Assembly (NCBI RefSeq): GCF_036032445.1 | Contig: NZ_CP107932.1 | Coordinates: 5,520,501 to 5,584,500 of the forward strand | Source: Nocardia sp. NBC_00416 | Lineage (GTDB): Bacteria; Actinomycetota; Actinomycetes; Mycobacteriales; Mycobacteriaceae | Direction of reading: 5' to 3' | DNA length: 64,000 nt | Shown: positions 42,507 to 49,951 of the stretch, in pieces | Position numbering within the stretch: the stretch's first letter is position 1 | Layout of the letters: each line of letters begins with the position of its first letter | Position numbers and translations under genes: made by a program | The notes under the pieces: model-generated | The model's input: the letters and a program-made list of their open reading frames with translations, nothing else | The model's database searches: none | What the model was told of the DNA's origin: nothing

Positions 42507-42615
42507 TCAATGTGGAATGTGGTGCACTTCGCAGCGGGGTTCGGGTTGCTGCGGAGTGTCACGCGATTCCGGAGCGCCGTGACCCGGTGTTCGGACTGGC
42601 AAAGGGGCACACCAA

Positions 42616-42939
42616 ATGCACATGACAACCCCCGTCGCTCGATTGGACGTAGAAGAGGCCGAGGCAAGGATCGCCTGGGTCACCCAGGCCCGATGCAAGG
42701 AAGTAGATCCCGATCAACTGTTCGTCCGTGGCGCGGCACAGCGCAAGGCCGCGACGATCTGCCGGCACTGTCCGGTCCTGATGGAGTGCGGAGCGGACGC
42801 ATTGGACAACCGGGTCGAGTTCGGGGTGTGGGGCGGCATGACCGAGCGACAGCGGCGGGCGCTGCTCAAGCAGCATCCGGAGGTGACCTCCTGGGCCGAG
42901 TTCTTCAGCGCTCAGCGCCATCACCAGGTGGCTATGTAA
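42616..42939 (+). CDS. whiB4: WhiB-family redox regulator WhiB4
   Basis: A 107-residue WhiB protein with the four cluster-binding cysteines Cys27, 49, 52 and 58 (pattern C-Xn-CxxC-x5-C), the beta-turn GVWGGM and a basic C-terminal helix (TERQRRALLKQHP). WhiB proteins carry a [4Fe-4S] cluster sensitive to oxygen or NO and act with sigma-A. WhiB4 in M. tuberculosis governs the response to oxidative stress. Assignment as WhiB4 rests on its place between ponA2 and the two ArsA-like ATPases, as in Rv3681c. AAAGGGG lies eight bases before the ATG. A long perfect terminator follows. Confidence 0.95.
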   Translation: MHMTTPVARLDVEEAEARIAWVTQARCKEVDPDQLFVRGAAQRKAATICRHCPVLMECGADALDNRVEFGVWGGMTERQRRALLKQHPEVTSWAEFFSAQRHHQVAM

Positions 42940-42960
42940 ACGAATTCCTATTGGACTACC

Positions 42961-42997
42961 AACCGCCGGGCACTCGTCTCACGAGTGCCCGGCGGTT
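42961..42997. terminator. Bidirectional terminator after whiB4
   Basis: A perfect 17-bp stem (AACCGCCGGGCACTCGT and complement) with a CTC loop, followed by TGTT, lies between whiB4 and the convergent ATPase gene. Confidence 0.9.
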
Positions 42998-43045
42998 GTT
43001 CGGTGGGACCGGTTCGCCTTGCTCGGGTGGGCCGGTCGGAGTGGT

Positions 43046-44179
43046 TCAGCCGCCCGGTTGTGTACCGGCCAATTGGGCCCCGACGGCCCGCAGCGCCACC
43101 AGATCGGTCACCTCGAACGGCAGCGCGGTGACCGAGACGATCGGTACCCGCGGGTGCGCGCCCGTGAACCGGTGCAGCAGATGCTGTTCCCGCCGGGCCG
43201 TCGACACCCGCTGGGCGTGCACCCGCAGCACGCCGGCCGATAGCGGATCGGAATCACCGATCCGGTCGGCGGCGGTCAGCGCGTGATCGGGCGACAGCGA
43301 ACACAAGACCGGATGTGTTCGATTGAGCACCAACCCGGCCAGCGGCATCTTCTCGGTGGACAGCCGGTCCACGAAGAAGGACGCCTCCCGCAGCGCATCC
43401 GGTTCCGGCGCGGCCACCACCAGGAAATGCGTCCCGGGTTTGGCCAGCATCGCGAAGGTTCGGTTGGCACGCTCCTGGAACCCGCCGAACAGCGACTCCA
43501 GCGACTGCAGGAAGTTCGAGGCGTCCTTGAGCATCTGGCCGCCGACAATGGTCGAGACGCCGCGCACGGCCAAGCTCATCGCACCCGTGACGAACCGCCC
43601 CACCCCGCGGCCGGGCGCCATGATGACCCGGATCATCCGGCCGTCCAGGAAATTGCCGAGGCGCTTGGGTGCGTCGAGGAAGTCCAGTGCGTTACGCGAG
43701 GGCGGGGTGTCCACGACGATCAGGTCCCATTCCCGATGCCCCGCGAGCTGACCGAGCTTCTCCATCGCCATGTATTCCTGCGTGCCGCCGAAAGACGAGG
43801 CCACCGCCTGGTAGAAGGGGTTGGCGAAGATCTGTTCGGCCTTGTCCGGCGTCGTGTGCTCCAGCACCATCTCGTCGAAGGTGCGTCGCATGTTCAGCAT
43901 CATGGCATGCAGTTCGCCCTTGGCCTCGGGACCCAGCGCGACTCGTTGCGGACTGTTGTCCAGATCTGCGACGCCCAGCGACTGGGCCAGCCGGCGGGCC
44001 GGGTCGATGGTGAGGACCACGACTTTGCGACCCTCTTCGGCGGCGCGCAACGCGATCGCCGCGGCGGTGGTCGTCTTACCGACGCCGCCGGAACCGCAGC
44101 ACACCACGACCCTGGCCGTCGGATCGTCGATGATGGTGGAGATATCGAGCGGTGCCGGGGCGGCCGGTCGGGTACTCAT
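43046..44179 (-). CDS. ArsA/GET3-like ATPase (Rv3680-like)
   Basis: A 377-residue anion-transporting-ATPase-family protein. Deviant Walker A GSGGVGKTTT is at 29-38, switch-type WDLIVVDTPPSRNALDFLD at about 150, and the nucleotide-side LTIDPARRLA near 57. Its start overlaps the stop of the next ATPase gene by four bases (ATGA), so two paralogous subunits are made together. In M. tuberculosis the Rv3679/Rv3680 pair forms a Get3-like complex needed for resistance to glycerol- and methylglyoxal-linked and oxidative stress. No arsenic genes are nearby, so an arsenite pump role is not suggested. Confidence 0.93.
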   Translation of the reverse strand: MSTRPAAPAPLDISTIIDDPTARVVVCCGSGGVGKTTTAAAIALRAAEEGRKVVVLTIDPARRLAQSLGVADLDNSPQRVALGPEAKGELHAMMLNMRRTFDEMVLEHTTPDKAEQIFANPFYQAVASSFGGTQEYMAMEKLGQLAGHREWDLIVVDTPPSRNALDFLDAPKRLGNFLDGRMIRVIMAPGRGVGRFVTGAMSLAVRGVSTIVGGQMLKDASNFLQSLESLFGGFQERANRTFAMLAKPGTHFLVVAAPEPDALREASFFVDRLSTEKMPLAGLVLNRTHPVLCSLSPDHALTAADRIGDSDPLSAGVLRVHAQRVSTARREQHLLHRFTGAHPRVPIVSVTALPFEVTDLVALRAVGAQLAGTQPGG

Positions 44180-45216
44180 CGGACTCCCTGCTCGTTCAGA
44201 TGGGCGGCCAGTTCGTAGATGCCGCCCAGGTCCATCCCGTTGGTGAGGGCGGGCAACTCCAGCCGCGCGATCTCCAGGTCCAGCAGTTCGGCCGCGCTGG
44301 CATCCTGTGCTCTCAGAGTGGCCGAATGCTCGATCGTCTCGGTGAGCAGACCGGCGAAATCGGCATCGGACAGCGTGATCCCGGCTGATTCCAGGTGGGT
44401 GCGCACGGCGTCGCGGTCCAGCCGGCCGGACGCCGCGAGGCTGCGGGTCTCGGCGGTGAGCGGGCTCTGCGCGGTGCGGTTGACGATCACGCTGCCGATC
44501 CGCAGATCGTTGTCCTGCAACTCGGCGATGGCGTCCAGGGTCTCCTGCACCGGCAGCGCCTCGAGCAGGGTGACCAGATGGATCACCGTCTGATCCGAAT
44601 GCAGCAGTTTGGAGACGCCGTCGGCCTGTGCGGCGATCGGGCCGCCCTTGGCGAGCTCGGCCATCGCCTGGGTGACATCGAGAAAACTGGCGATCCGGCC
44701 GGTCGGCGGTGCGTCGACCACGACCTCGTCGTAGGCCGGCCGGCCGGTGGTCTTATCGGACCTGACCACGCACTCTTTGATCTTGCCGGTCAGGATGACA
44801 TCGCGCAGACCCGGTGCGATCGTGGTGACGAAGTCGATTGCGCCCATCCGGCGCATCGCCCGGCCGGCGAAGCCGAGGTTGTAGAACATATCGAGATATT
44901 CGAGGAAGGCGTGTTCGATATCCAGCGCCAGCGCCACCACTTCGCCGCCACCGTCCGCGGTGGCGATCTTCGTTTCGGTGGGCGGCAGCGGTGGCAGATC
45001 GAAGAGCTGGGCGATCGATTGCCGGTTCTCCACCTCGACCAGCAGCACCCGCCGACCGCCGGCGGCCAGAGCCAGAGCCAGAGCCGCGGCCACAGTGGAC
45101 TTACCGGTGCCGCCCTTGCCGGAGACATAGTGCAGGCGGGCGTCGGCCGCGCGGTCGGGCCACCCTGTCTTCAGGTCCGGTTCGGCCGATTCCGAGACCG
45201 TCGTTGGTTCTGCCAC
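44176..45216 (-). CDS. ArsA/GET3-like ATPase (Rv3679-like)
   Basis: A 346-residue paralogue of the adjacent ATPase. The Walker A motif is GKGGTGKST at 33-41, LLVEVENRQSIAQLFDL follows the P-loop, and the DxPPTG loop is in EVVVDAPPTGRIASFLDV. GTG at 45216 is chosen over upstream codons because TATAGG lies nine bases before it (likely leaderless) and the length matches Rv3679 (340). It is the promoter-proximal gene of the pair. The two chains probably form a heteromer that couples ATP hydrolysis to a membrane or redox process. Confidence 0.93.
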   Translation of the reverse strand: MAEPTTVSESAEPDLKTGWPDRAADARLHYVSGKGGTGKSTVAAALALALAAGGRRVLLVEVENRQSIAQLFDLPPLPPTETKIATADGGGEVVALALDIEHAFLEYLDMFYNLGFAGRAMRRMGAIDFVTTIAPGLRDVILTGKIKECVVRSDKTTGRPAYDEVVVDAPPTGRIASFLDVTQAMAELAKGGPIAAQADGVSKLLHSDQTVIHLVTLLEALPVQETLDAIAELQDNDLRIGSVIVNRTAQSPLTAETRSLAASGRLDRDAVRTHLESAGITLSDADFAGLLTETIEHSATLRAQDASAAELLDLEIARLELPALTNGMDLGGIYELAAHLNEQGVR

Positions 45217-45368
45217 GGTCGCGAGCCTATAACTCGGACTGGACGGATGCCCGCATACTCCGGTTTGTGCGGATGTGGTGTACCAGACACCGGGACTCGG
45301 CGCCTCGGGCCCCGGACCGGTGGTTGCGCCGTGGGTGCTCGGCACGGCACCCAGTAGGCTCCGTGCGC

Positions 45369-45533
45369 ATGAGCGATGTGACCCAGTGGGAATACGCGAC
45401 CGTGCCGCTGCTGACCCATGCGACCAAACAGATCCTGGATCAGTGGGGTGCCGACGGCTGGGAACTCGTGACGGTGCTTCCCGGGCCGACCGGTGAGCAG
45501 CACGTCGCGTACCTCAAGCGGCCGAAGCAGTAA
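45369..45533 (+). CDS. DUF4177 small protein
   Basis: A 54-residue protein, MSDVTQWEYATVPLLTHATKQ then ILDQWGADGWELVTVLPGP, typical of DUF4177 (one beta hairpin with WELV). It sits at the position of Rv3678A. TAGGCT eight bases upstream and no Shine-Dalgarno suggest a leaderless mRNA. The next gene starts six bases after its stop, so it is the first gene of an operon with ridA and the metallo-hydrolase. Function unknown. Confidence 0.88.
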   Translation: MSDVTQWEYATVPLLTHATKQILDQWGADGWELVTVLPGPTGEQHVAYLKRPKQ

Positions 45534-45538
45534 GCGCC

Positions 45539-46042
45539 ATGGGGGAATCCGGCGCAGTGCGCCCGGCAACCGAATGGCAGGCGAACCTCGAGCGGCTGGG
45601 CTTGGCGGTACCCGCCGTGGTGGCGCCGGTCGCCGCCTATGTGCCCGCGGTGCGCAGCGGGAACCACGTCTACACCTCCGGACAGCTGCCGTTCGTGGCG
45701 GGTGAGCTTTCGGCGGTCGGCAAGGTCGGCGCCGAGGTCTCCTTCGAGGACGCGGTGACCGCCGCGCGGTGGTGCGCGGTGAACGCACTGGCCGCCGTGC
45801 ACGATCTGGTCGGCCTGGACGAGGTGGTGCGAATCGTGAAGGTGGTCGGCTTCGTCGCCTCGGCACCGGGATTCACCGACCAGCCGCTGGTGATCAACGG
45901 CGCTTCCGAATTGCTCGCCGAGGTGTTCGGTCCGGCCGGAGCCCACGCGCGCTCGGCGGTCGGGGTATTCGAACTGCCGAAGAACACCCCGGTGGAGGTC
46001 GAGCTGATCGCCGAGGTTCGTGATCAGGTCGGACGGGTCTAG
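45539..46042 (+). CDS. RidA/YjgF-family deaminase
   Basis: A 167-residue RidA-family protein: GNHVYTSGQLPFVAGELSAVGKVGAEVSFEDAVTAARWCAVNALAAV is the characteristic central part. The end has VGVFELPKNTPVEVELIAEV, with a Pro-Val where the family has a conserved Glu nearby. The family hydrolyses reactive enamine and imine intermediates from PLP enzymes. The usual substrate-binding Arg of RidA is not evident at its expected place (VGVFELP replaces xRxxVxVxxLP), so it may belong to a less studied RidA subgroup. It lies between DUF4177 and the metallo-hydrolase as in Rv3678c. Confidence 0.9.
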   Translation: MGESGAVRPATEWQANLERLGLAVPAVVAPVAAYVPAVRSGNHVYTSGQLPFVAGELSAVGKVGAEVSFEDAVTAARWCAVNALAAVHDLVGLDEVVRIVKVVGFVASAPGFTDQPLVINGASELLAEVFGPAGAHARSAVGVFELPKNTPVEVELIAEVRDQVGRV

Positions 46043-46106
46043 TTCGGCAGACCCGCCGCCGAGCCCATAGATTCGATTGGGCTGCTCTCGAATTGGAGGT
46101 GCTGTG

Positions 46107-46907
46107 GTGACCCTCACCCATCCGGCCTATGCGCAACTGCGGACGGTGACACCGTCGGCGGCGGTGCTGCTCGCGAACAATCCCGGACCGATGACCTTGG
46201 ACGGGACGAACACCTGGATCCTGCGATCGCCCGGTCGCACGGACTGCGTGGTGATCGATCCGGGTCCGGACGACCCGGCGCACATCGCCGCGATCGCCGA
46301 GGCGACCGGTGGCGCGGTGGCGCTCACCCTCATCACGCACCGGCATCCCGACCACACCGGCGGTATCGACGAGTTGGTGCGCCTGACCGGAACGCCGGTG
46401 CGTGCCATGGACCCGGAGTTCCTGCGCGGTGACGTGTCGCCGTTGACCGACGGCGAGATCGTCGAAGCCGCCGGACTGCGCATCACGGTGGTGCACACAC
46501 CCGGCCACACGGCGGATTCGGTGAGTTTCCTGCTCGCCGACGCGGTGTTGAGCGGGGACACGATCCTTGGACGGGGCACCACGGTGCTCGACCGCGACGG
46601 CACGCTGCGCGACTATCTCCGGTCCCTGGACCGGCTGCTGGAGGTCGGCGCCGGACGGGCTCTGTTGCCCGCGCACGGGCCGGATCATCCGGATCTGGAA
46701 CCGGTGGCGCGGTACTACATCGCGCACCGTAACGAACGGCTCGCGCAGGTCCGCGCGGCACTCGACGAACTCGGTGCGGACGCGAAGGCCATGGATGTGG
46801 TCCGCAAGGTCTACGCGGACGTGGACGAGAGCCTGTGGCCTGCCGCGTGCAATTCGGTGGAATCACAGCTCACGTATCTGCGGTCGGAGCCGGACCCACA
46901 GAACTGA
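46107..46907 (+). CDS. Metallo-beta-lactamase-fold hydrolase (Rv3677c-like)
   Basis: A 266-residue MBL-fold protein. The metal motif is THRHPDHTGG, a THxHxDH-type signature at about 83-92, with His in VHTPGHTADSVSF (about 130) and Asp in LSGDTILG. The C-terminal winged-helix-like domain resembles LACTB2, an endoribonuclease. A hydrolase acting on thioesters or RNA is possible; antibiotic hydrolysis is not implied. GTG at 46107 is selected because GGAGG is seven bases upstream (an adjacent GTG at 46104 would leave four). Last gene of the DUF4177-ridA operon, followed by a GC hairpin. Confidence 0.92.
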   Translation: MTLTHPAYAQLRTVTPSAAVLLANNPGPMTLDGTNTWILRSPGRTDCVVIDPGPDDPAHIAAIAEATGGAVALTLITHRHPDHTGGIDELVRLTGTPVRAMDPEFLRGDVSPLTDGEIVEAAGLRITVVHTPGHTADSVSFLLADAVLSGDTILGRGTTVLDRDGTLRDYLRSLDRLLEVGAGRALLPAHGPDHPDLEPVARYYIAHRNERLAQVRAALDELGADAKAMDVVRKVYADVDESLWPAACNSVESQLTYLRSEPDPQN

Positions 46908-46920
46908 GTCGAGCTGAATA

Positions 46921-46961
46921 CGGGCGCGGCGCCCGGGGCCTGCCCTCGAGTGCCGCGCCCG
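46921..46961. terminator. Hairpin between the MBL gene and crp
   Basis: CGGGCGCGGC (46921-46930) pairs with GCCGCGCCCG (46952-46961), 21-base loop. It stands between two convergent genes. Confidence 0.65.
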
Positions 46962-47081
46962 CTCCGATTTCGTGGTGTACCGGACAGTGTCCGCTTCCCG
47001 TACGCGATACCGCAACGAAGGCCTACATCCGCACGCGGCGGCCCCGGGACCCGATGCGGGCCCGGTCGTGCCGACGCGGTG

Positions 47082-47756
47082 TCAGCGAGCTCTACGGGCC
47101 AGACGCTCGGAATCGGAGATCAGCACGCTCTTGCCCTCGAGGCGCAGCCAGCCGCGGTGTGCGAAATCGGCGAGCGCCTTGTTGACCGTTTCCCGGGAAG
47201 CGCCGACCAGCTGGGCGATCTCCTCCTGGGTCAGGTCGTGGGTCACCCGCAGCGCACCCGCTTCCTGGGTGCCGAACCGCTGAGCGAGCTGCAGCAGCGC
47301 CTTCGCGACCCGGCCCGGGACGTCGGTGAAGATGAGGTCCGCCAGGTTGTTGTTGGTCCGGCGCAGCCGGCGGGCCAGCACGCGCAACAGCTGTTCGGCG
47401 ATCTCGGGACGCTGGTCGATCCACGACTTGAGCGCGTCGCGGTCCATCGTGACGGCACGGACCTCGGTCACCGTGGTGGCGGTGGAGGTGCGCGGACCGG
47501 GATCGAAGATGGAGAGTTCGCCGAACATGTCCGACGGACCCATGATGGTCAGCAGGTTCTCCCGGCCGTCCGGCGAGCGCCGGCCCAGCTTCACCTTGCC
47601 GGACGTGATGATGTACAGCCGATCGCCCGGTTCACCCTCGTTGAAGATGACGTGGCCACGAGGGAAATCTACGGGCTGCAACTGTTTGGCGAGCGCAGCC
47701 ACCGCGGTGGGCTCAACGCCTTGGAAGATGCCTGCTCTGGCGAGGGCCTCGTCCAC
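47082..47756 (-). CDS. crp: cAMP receptor protein (Crp/GlxR)
   Basis: A 224-residue CRP/FNR-family global regulator, the length of M. tuberculosis CRP (Rv3676). The cyclic-nucleotide pocket has FGELSIFDPGPRTSTATT with Glu80, Arg89 and Thr90-Ser91. The C-terminal HTH is LTQEEIAQLVGASRETVNKALADFAHRGWL (about 165-196). It binds cAMP and TGTGA-N6-TCACA sites. AAGGAG lies seven bases before the GTG start. About 95 bases upstream is a weak GTG-N8-CAC element (47848-47861) that could be an autoregulatory site. Likely targets in this window include whiB4, by a near-consensus site. Confidence 0.96.
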   Translation of the reverse strand: MDEALARAGIFQGVEPTAVAALAKQLQPVDFPRGHVIFNEGEPGDRLYIITSGKVKLGRRSPDGRENLLTIMGPSDMFGELSIFDPGPRTSTATTVTEVRAVTMDRDALKSWIDQRPEIAEQLLRVLARRLRRTNNNLADLIFTDVPGRVAKALLQLAQRFGTQEAGALRVTHDLTQEEIAQLVGASRETVNKALADFAHRGWLRLEGKSVLISDSERLARRAR

Positions 47757-47911
47757 GAATGTGCTCCTTAGGGAAATGGCTGTAGTCGTCGGGCGGACCG
47801 ATGCGGTTCGGCCGACAGTGCAGTCTACGCGGCCTTATCGGCGCGCAGTGACAGACACCACGTAAGGAGGTCGACCGCGGTCGGACCGGAGCGGTGTGAC
47901 GCCCGCACGAA

Positions 47912-48166
47912 TCAGCTCGCGCGGGCGATGTCGACGGTCTCCTCGGCCTCCTCGCTGCGATGGCGCCGTCGGCGAATACGCGCGACCGCCGCCGGTAGGC
48001 CGAGCTTCGTCAGCTCGTTGACCTCGGCGTTGCTGGCCTTGTCCAGGTAGGCCTGGACTTCCTCGTCGGGCTCGATAAGTTTGCGAAGCCGGTTCTCCAC
48101 CCGTTCCATGCCGAGTGCGAACAGCATCAACACCACTGGGAAGAGCACCACAGCGAGTCCTTGCAT
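47912..48166 (-). CDS. Small single-pass membrane protein upstream of crp
   Basis: An 84-residue protein. One N-terminal transmembrane helix (LAVVLFPVVLMLFALGMERV) is followed by a charged cytosolic helix (NRLRKLIEPDEEVQAYLDKA) and an Arg-rich tail (RIRRRRHRSEEAEE). It occupies the place of Rv3675, between crp and nth, though I cannot show homology. It is divergent from nth with 91 bases between starts. Function unknown. Confidence 0.78.
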   Translation of the reverse strand: MQGLAVVLFPVVLMLFALGMERVENRLRKLIEPDEEVQAYLDKASNAEVNELTKLGLPAAVARIRRRRHRSEEAEETVDIARAS

Positions 48167-48257
48167 GCCGGGTAGTTAACACGGTCGAGGTCTCAGATGG
48201 AATACGGGAGTAGAACTGAGAAGGCAACGTTGTCGGACGGTTCCGTATGGTGGACGG

Positions 48258-49091
48258 GTGCGTACCTCCCCCTCAGAAGCCGTCGGAAGCGACCTTTCCG
48301 GCACTGCCGAGGCAGCTCCCGCGCGCCCGGCGAAGGGTGAGCCGCGCACCCGTAAATCTACTTCCCGACCGGCGGAAACACGTTTGGGACTGGTGCGCCG
48401 GGCCCGCCGGATGAACCGCGTTCTGGCGCGTGCGTTTCCGGACGCGCACTGTGAGTTGGATTTCGGTACTCCGCTGGAATTGGCGGTCGCCACGATCCTG
48501 TCGGCGCAATGCACCGATGTGCGAGTGAACATGACCACTCCGGCTCTGTTCGCCGCCTATCCGGATGCACGCGCGTACGCCGAGGCCAACCGTGCGGAGC
48601 TGGAGGAACTCATCCGGCCCACGGGTTTCTTCCGTAACAAGACGAGTTCGCTCACCGGCCTCGGGCAGGCGCTGCTCGAGCAATACGATGGTGAATTACC
48701 TCACACGATGACGGAATTGGTCCGTTTGCCGGGCATCGGCCGCAAAACCGCCAATGTCATTCTCGGCAACGCTTTCGGAATTCCCGGTATCACGGTCGAT
48801 ACCCATTTCGGCCGTTTGGTGCGTCGCTGGGGGTGGACCACCGAGGAAGATCCGGTAAAGGTCGAGCACGCCATCGGCGCGCTGATCGAACGCAAGGAGT
48901 GGACGATGCTGTCCCACCGGGTGATCTTCCACGGGCGCCGGGTCTGTCATGCCCGGAAACCGGCCTGTGGAGCCTGCCTGCTGGCCAAGGATTGCCCTGC
49001 CTTCGGTGCCGGACCGACCGATCCGGAAGCGGCCGCCGCATTGGTGAAAGGACCCGAAGCGGCGCATCTGCTCGAACTGGTGGGTCGGTGA
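48258..49091 (+). CDS. nth: Endonuclease III (DNA glycosylase/AP lyase)
   Basis: A 277-residue HhH-GPD enzyme that removes oxidised pyrimidines. The helix-hairpin-helix is LPGIGRKTANVILGNAF with the catalytic Lys, the catalytic Asp is in VDTHFGRLVRRWGW, and the C-terminal [4Fe-4S] cluster has C-x6-C-x2-C-x5-C (CHARKPACGACLLAKDC). The N-terminal 45 residues are low-complexity. GTG at 48258 has TATGGT six bases upstream and no Shine-Dalgarno, so it is probably leaderless. Its stop overlaps the next gene (GTGA). Confidence 0.96.
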   Translation: MRTSPSEAVGSDLSGTAEAAPARPAKGEPRTRKSTSRPAETRLGLVRRARRMNRVLARAFPDAHCELDFGTPLELAVATILSAQCTDVRVNMTTPALFAAYPDARAYAEANRAELEELIRPTGFFRNKTSSLTGLGQALLEQYDGELPHTMTELVRLPGIGRKTANVILGNAFGIPGITVDTHFGRLVRRWGWTTEEDPVKVEHAIGALIERKEWTMLSHRVIFHGRRVCHARKPACGACLLAKDCPAFGAGPTDPEAAAALVKGPEAAHLLELVGR

Positions 49092-49747
49092 GCCGAATAC
49101 CGGTTTTCTGGAAATGGGCATTGACGGTGGTGATCGTGGCATTGGCGGCGGCTGTCGCGCTCTGGCCGCGCGGTGGTTCGGATTCCAGCGGCACCGGATC
49201 CACGCCCGCACCCGCACGACAGATCGATCCGGGGTCGCGGGCCGCGTCGGGAGCGGCGGACTGCCCCCCGGAATCGACGCAGCCGCCCCGGCCGGGTCCG
49301 CTGGCGGATCTGGTGCTCAGTTGTCTCGCCGACGGCTCTCCGGCGGCGCCCGGGCGGATGACGGGCCGGCCGATGGTGCTCAACCTCTGGGCGTACTGGT
49401 GTGAACCCTGCCGCGCCGAGCTGCCGCTGTTCCAGGAGTACGCGGACCGGGCGGGCCCCGCGGTGCGGGTCCTCACGGTGCACAGCGACCCGGACGAGGC
49501 GAAGGCGCTCGCGTTGCTCGCCGCGCTGAACGACGAATTACGCGCGGACGGGCGCCCGGAACTGCGTCTGCCGGCATTGGAGGACCCCGATGCCCGGGTC
49601 CGCGCGGCCGCGCGGGCGCCGACCGCCCTGCCGATCACCGTCCTGATCCGCGCGGACGGTTCGATCGCGGAGTACGTCGCGCGCCCGTTCCACGATGCCG
49701 ACGAAATCGCCGCCAGTGTGTCCGGCGCTCTGGGAGTCACCGCATGA
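49088..49747 (+). CDS. Membrane-anchored thioredoxin-like protein (TlpA/ResA type)
   Basis: A 219-residue protein. An N-terminal membrane anchor (WALTVVIVALAAAVALW, about 9-26) and Pro/Ser linker are followed by a thioredoxin fold with active site WCEPC in NLWAYWCEPCRAELPLF. The cis-Pro is in TALPITVLI. It should act outside the membrane, reducing or forming disulfides. It overlaps nth by four bases (GTGA) and is the Rv3673c equivalent. Its stop codon overlaps the first of three tandem micro-ORFs (ATGATG). Confidence 0.92.
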   Translation: MSRIPVFWKWALTVVIVALAAAVALWPRGGSDSSGTGSTPAPARQIDPGSRAASGAADCPPESTQPPRPGPLADLVLSCLADGSPAAPGRMTGRPMVLNLWAYWCEPCRAELPLFQEYADRAGPAVRVLTVHSDPDEAKALALLAALNDELRADGRPELRLPALEDPDARVRAAARAPTALPITVLIRADGSIAEYVARPFHDADEIAASVSGALGVTA

Positions 49748-49815
49748 TGCGATACCTCCGCCTTCGCTGCGGCCTCCGCGGACCGTATGCGACTGCTTCG
49801 CTGGAGGTTCTGTGA
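49744..49815 (+). CDS. Micro-ORF 1 of the 68-bp repeat
   Basis: 23 codons, MMRYLRLRCGLRGP then YATASLEVL. Its ATG overlaps the thioredoxin stop (ATGA), and its own stop overlaps the next start (TGATG). It is basic, Leu/Arg-rich and has one Cys. Translation is supported by the tight overlaps and by GGAGG sites in the unit, but the product may be incidental. Confidence 0.45.
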   Translation: MMRYLRLRCGLRGPYATASLEVL

Positions 49816-49948
49816 TGCGATACCTCCGCCTTCGCTGCGGCCTCCGCGGACCGTATGTGATCGTTTCGGGGGAGGTTCTGTGATGCGATACCTCCGCCTT
49901 CGCTGCGGCCTCCGCGGACCGCAGGTAACCGCTTCAAAGGAGGCTCTG
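49745..49948 (+). repeat. Three 68-bp tandem repeats carrying RBS and start codon
   Basis: Three head-to-tail 68-base units (starts at 49745, 49813, 49881). The first 41 bases are identical in all three; the remaining 27 vary. Each ends with GGAGG and a few bases before the next start (49803-49807, 49871-49875, 49939-49943), the last serving the Nudix gene. The inner GCGG-CCT-CCGC can form a small hairpin. As 68 is not a multiple of three, each unit switches frame, and stop/start overlaps restore reading. Confidence 0.9.
49815..49883 (+). CDS. Micro-ORF 2 of the 68-bp repeat
   Basis: 22 codons, MRYLRLRCGLRGPYVIVSG then EVL. ATG at 49815 lies seven bases after GGAGG and overlaps the stop of micro-ORF 1; a GTG one codon earlier is the other possible start. 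Its stop overlaps the ATG of micro-ORF 3. Confidence 0.45.
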   Translation: MRYLRLRCGLRGPYVIVSGEVL

Positions 49949-49951
49949 TGA
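49883..49951 (+). CDS. Micro-ORF 3 of the 68-bp repeat
   Basis: 22 codons, MRYLRLRCGLRGPQVTASK then EAL. It starts seven bases after GGAGG and its TGA (49949-49951) overlaps the Nudix GTG start (49948). It is the most diverged copy in its second half. Confidence 0.45.
   Translation: MRYLRLRCGLRGPQVTASKEAL

Noticed and set aside
43046..45216. Arsenite efflux operon suggested by two ArsA-like ATPases
   Set aside because: No ArsB, ArsC or ArsR gene; the pair matches the Rv3679/Rv3680 Get3-like complex.
49745..49948. CRISPR array
   Set aside because: The 68-bp units have no spacers of constant length and encode ORFs; no cas genes are present.
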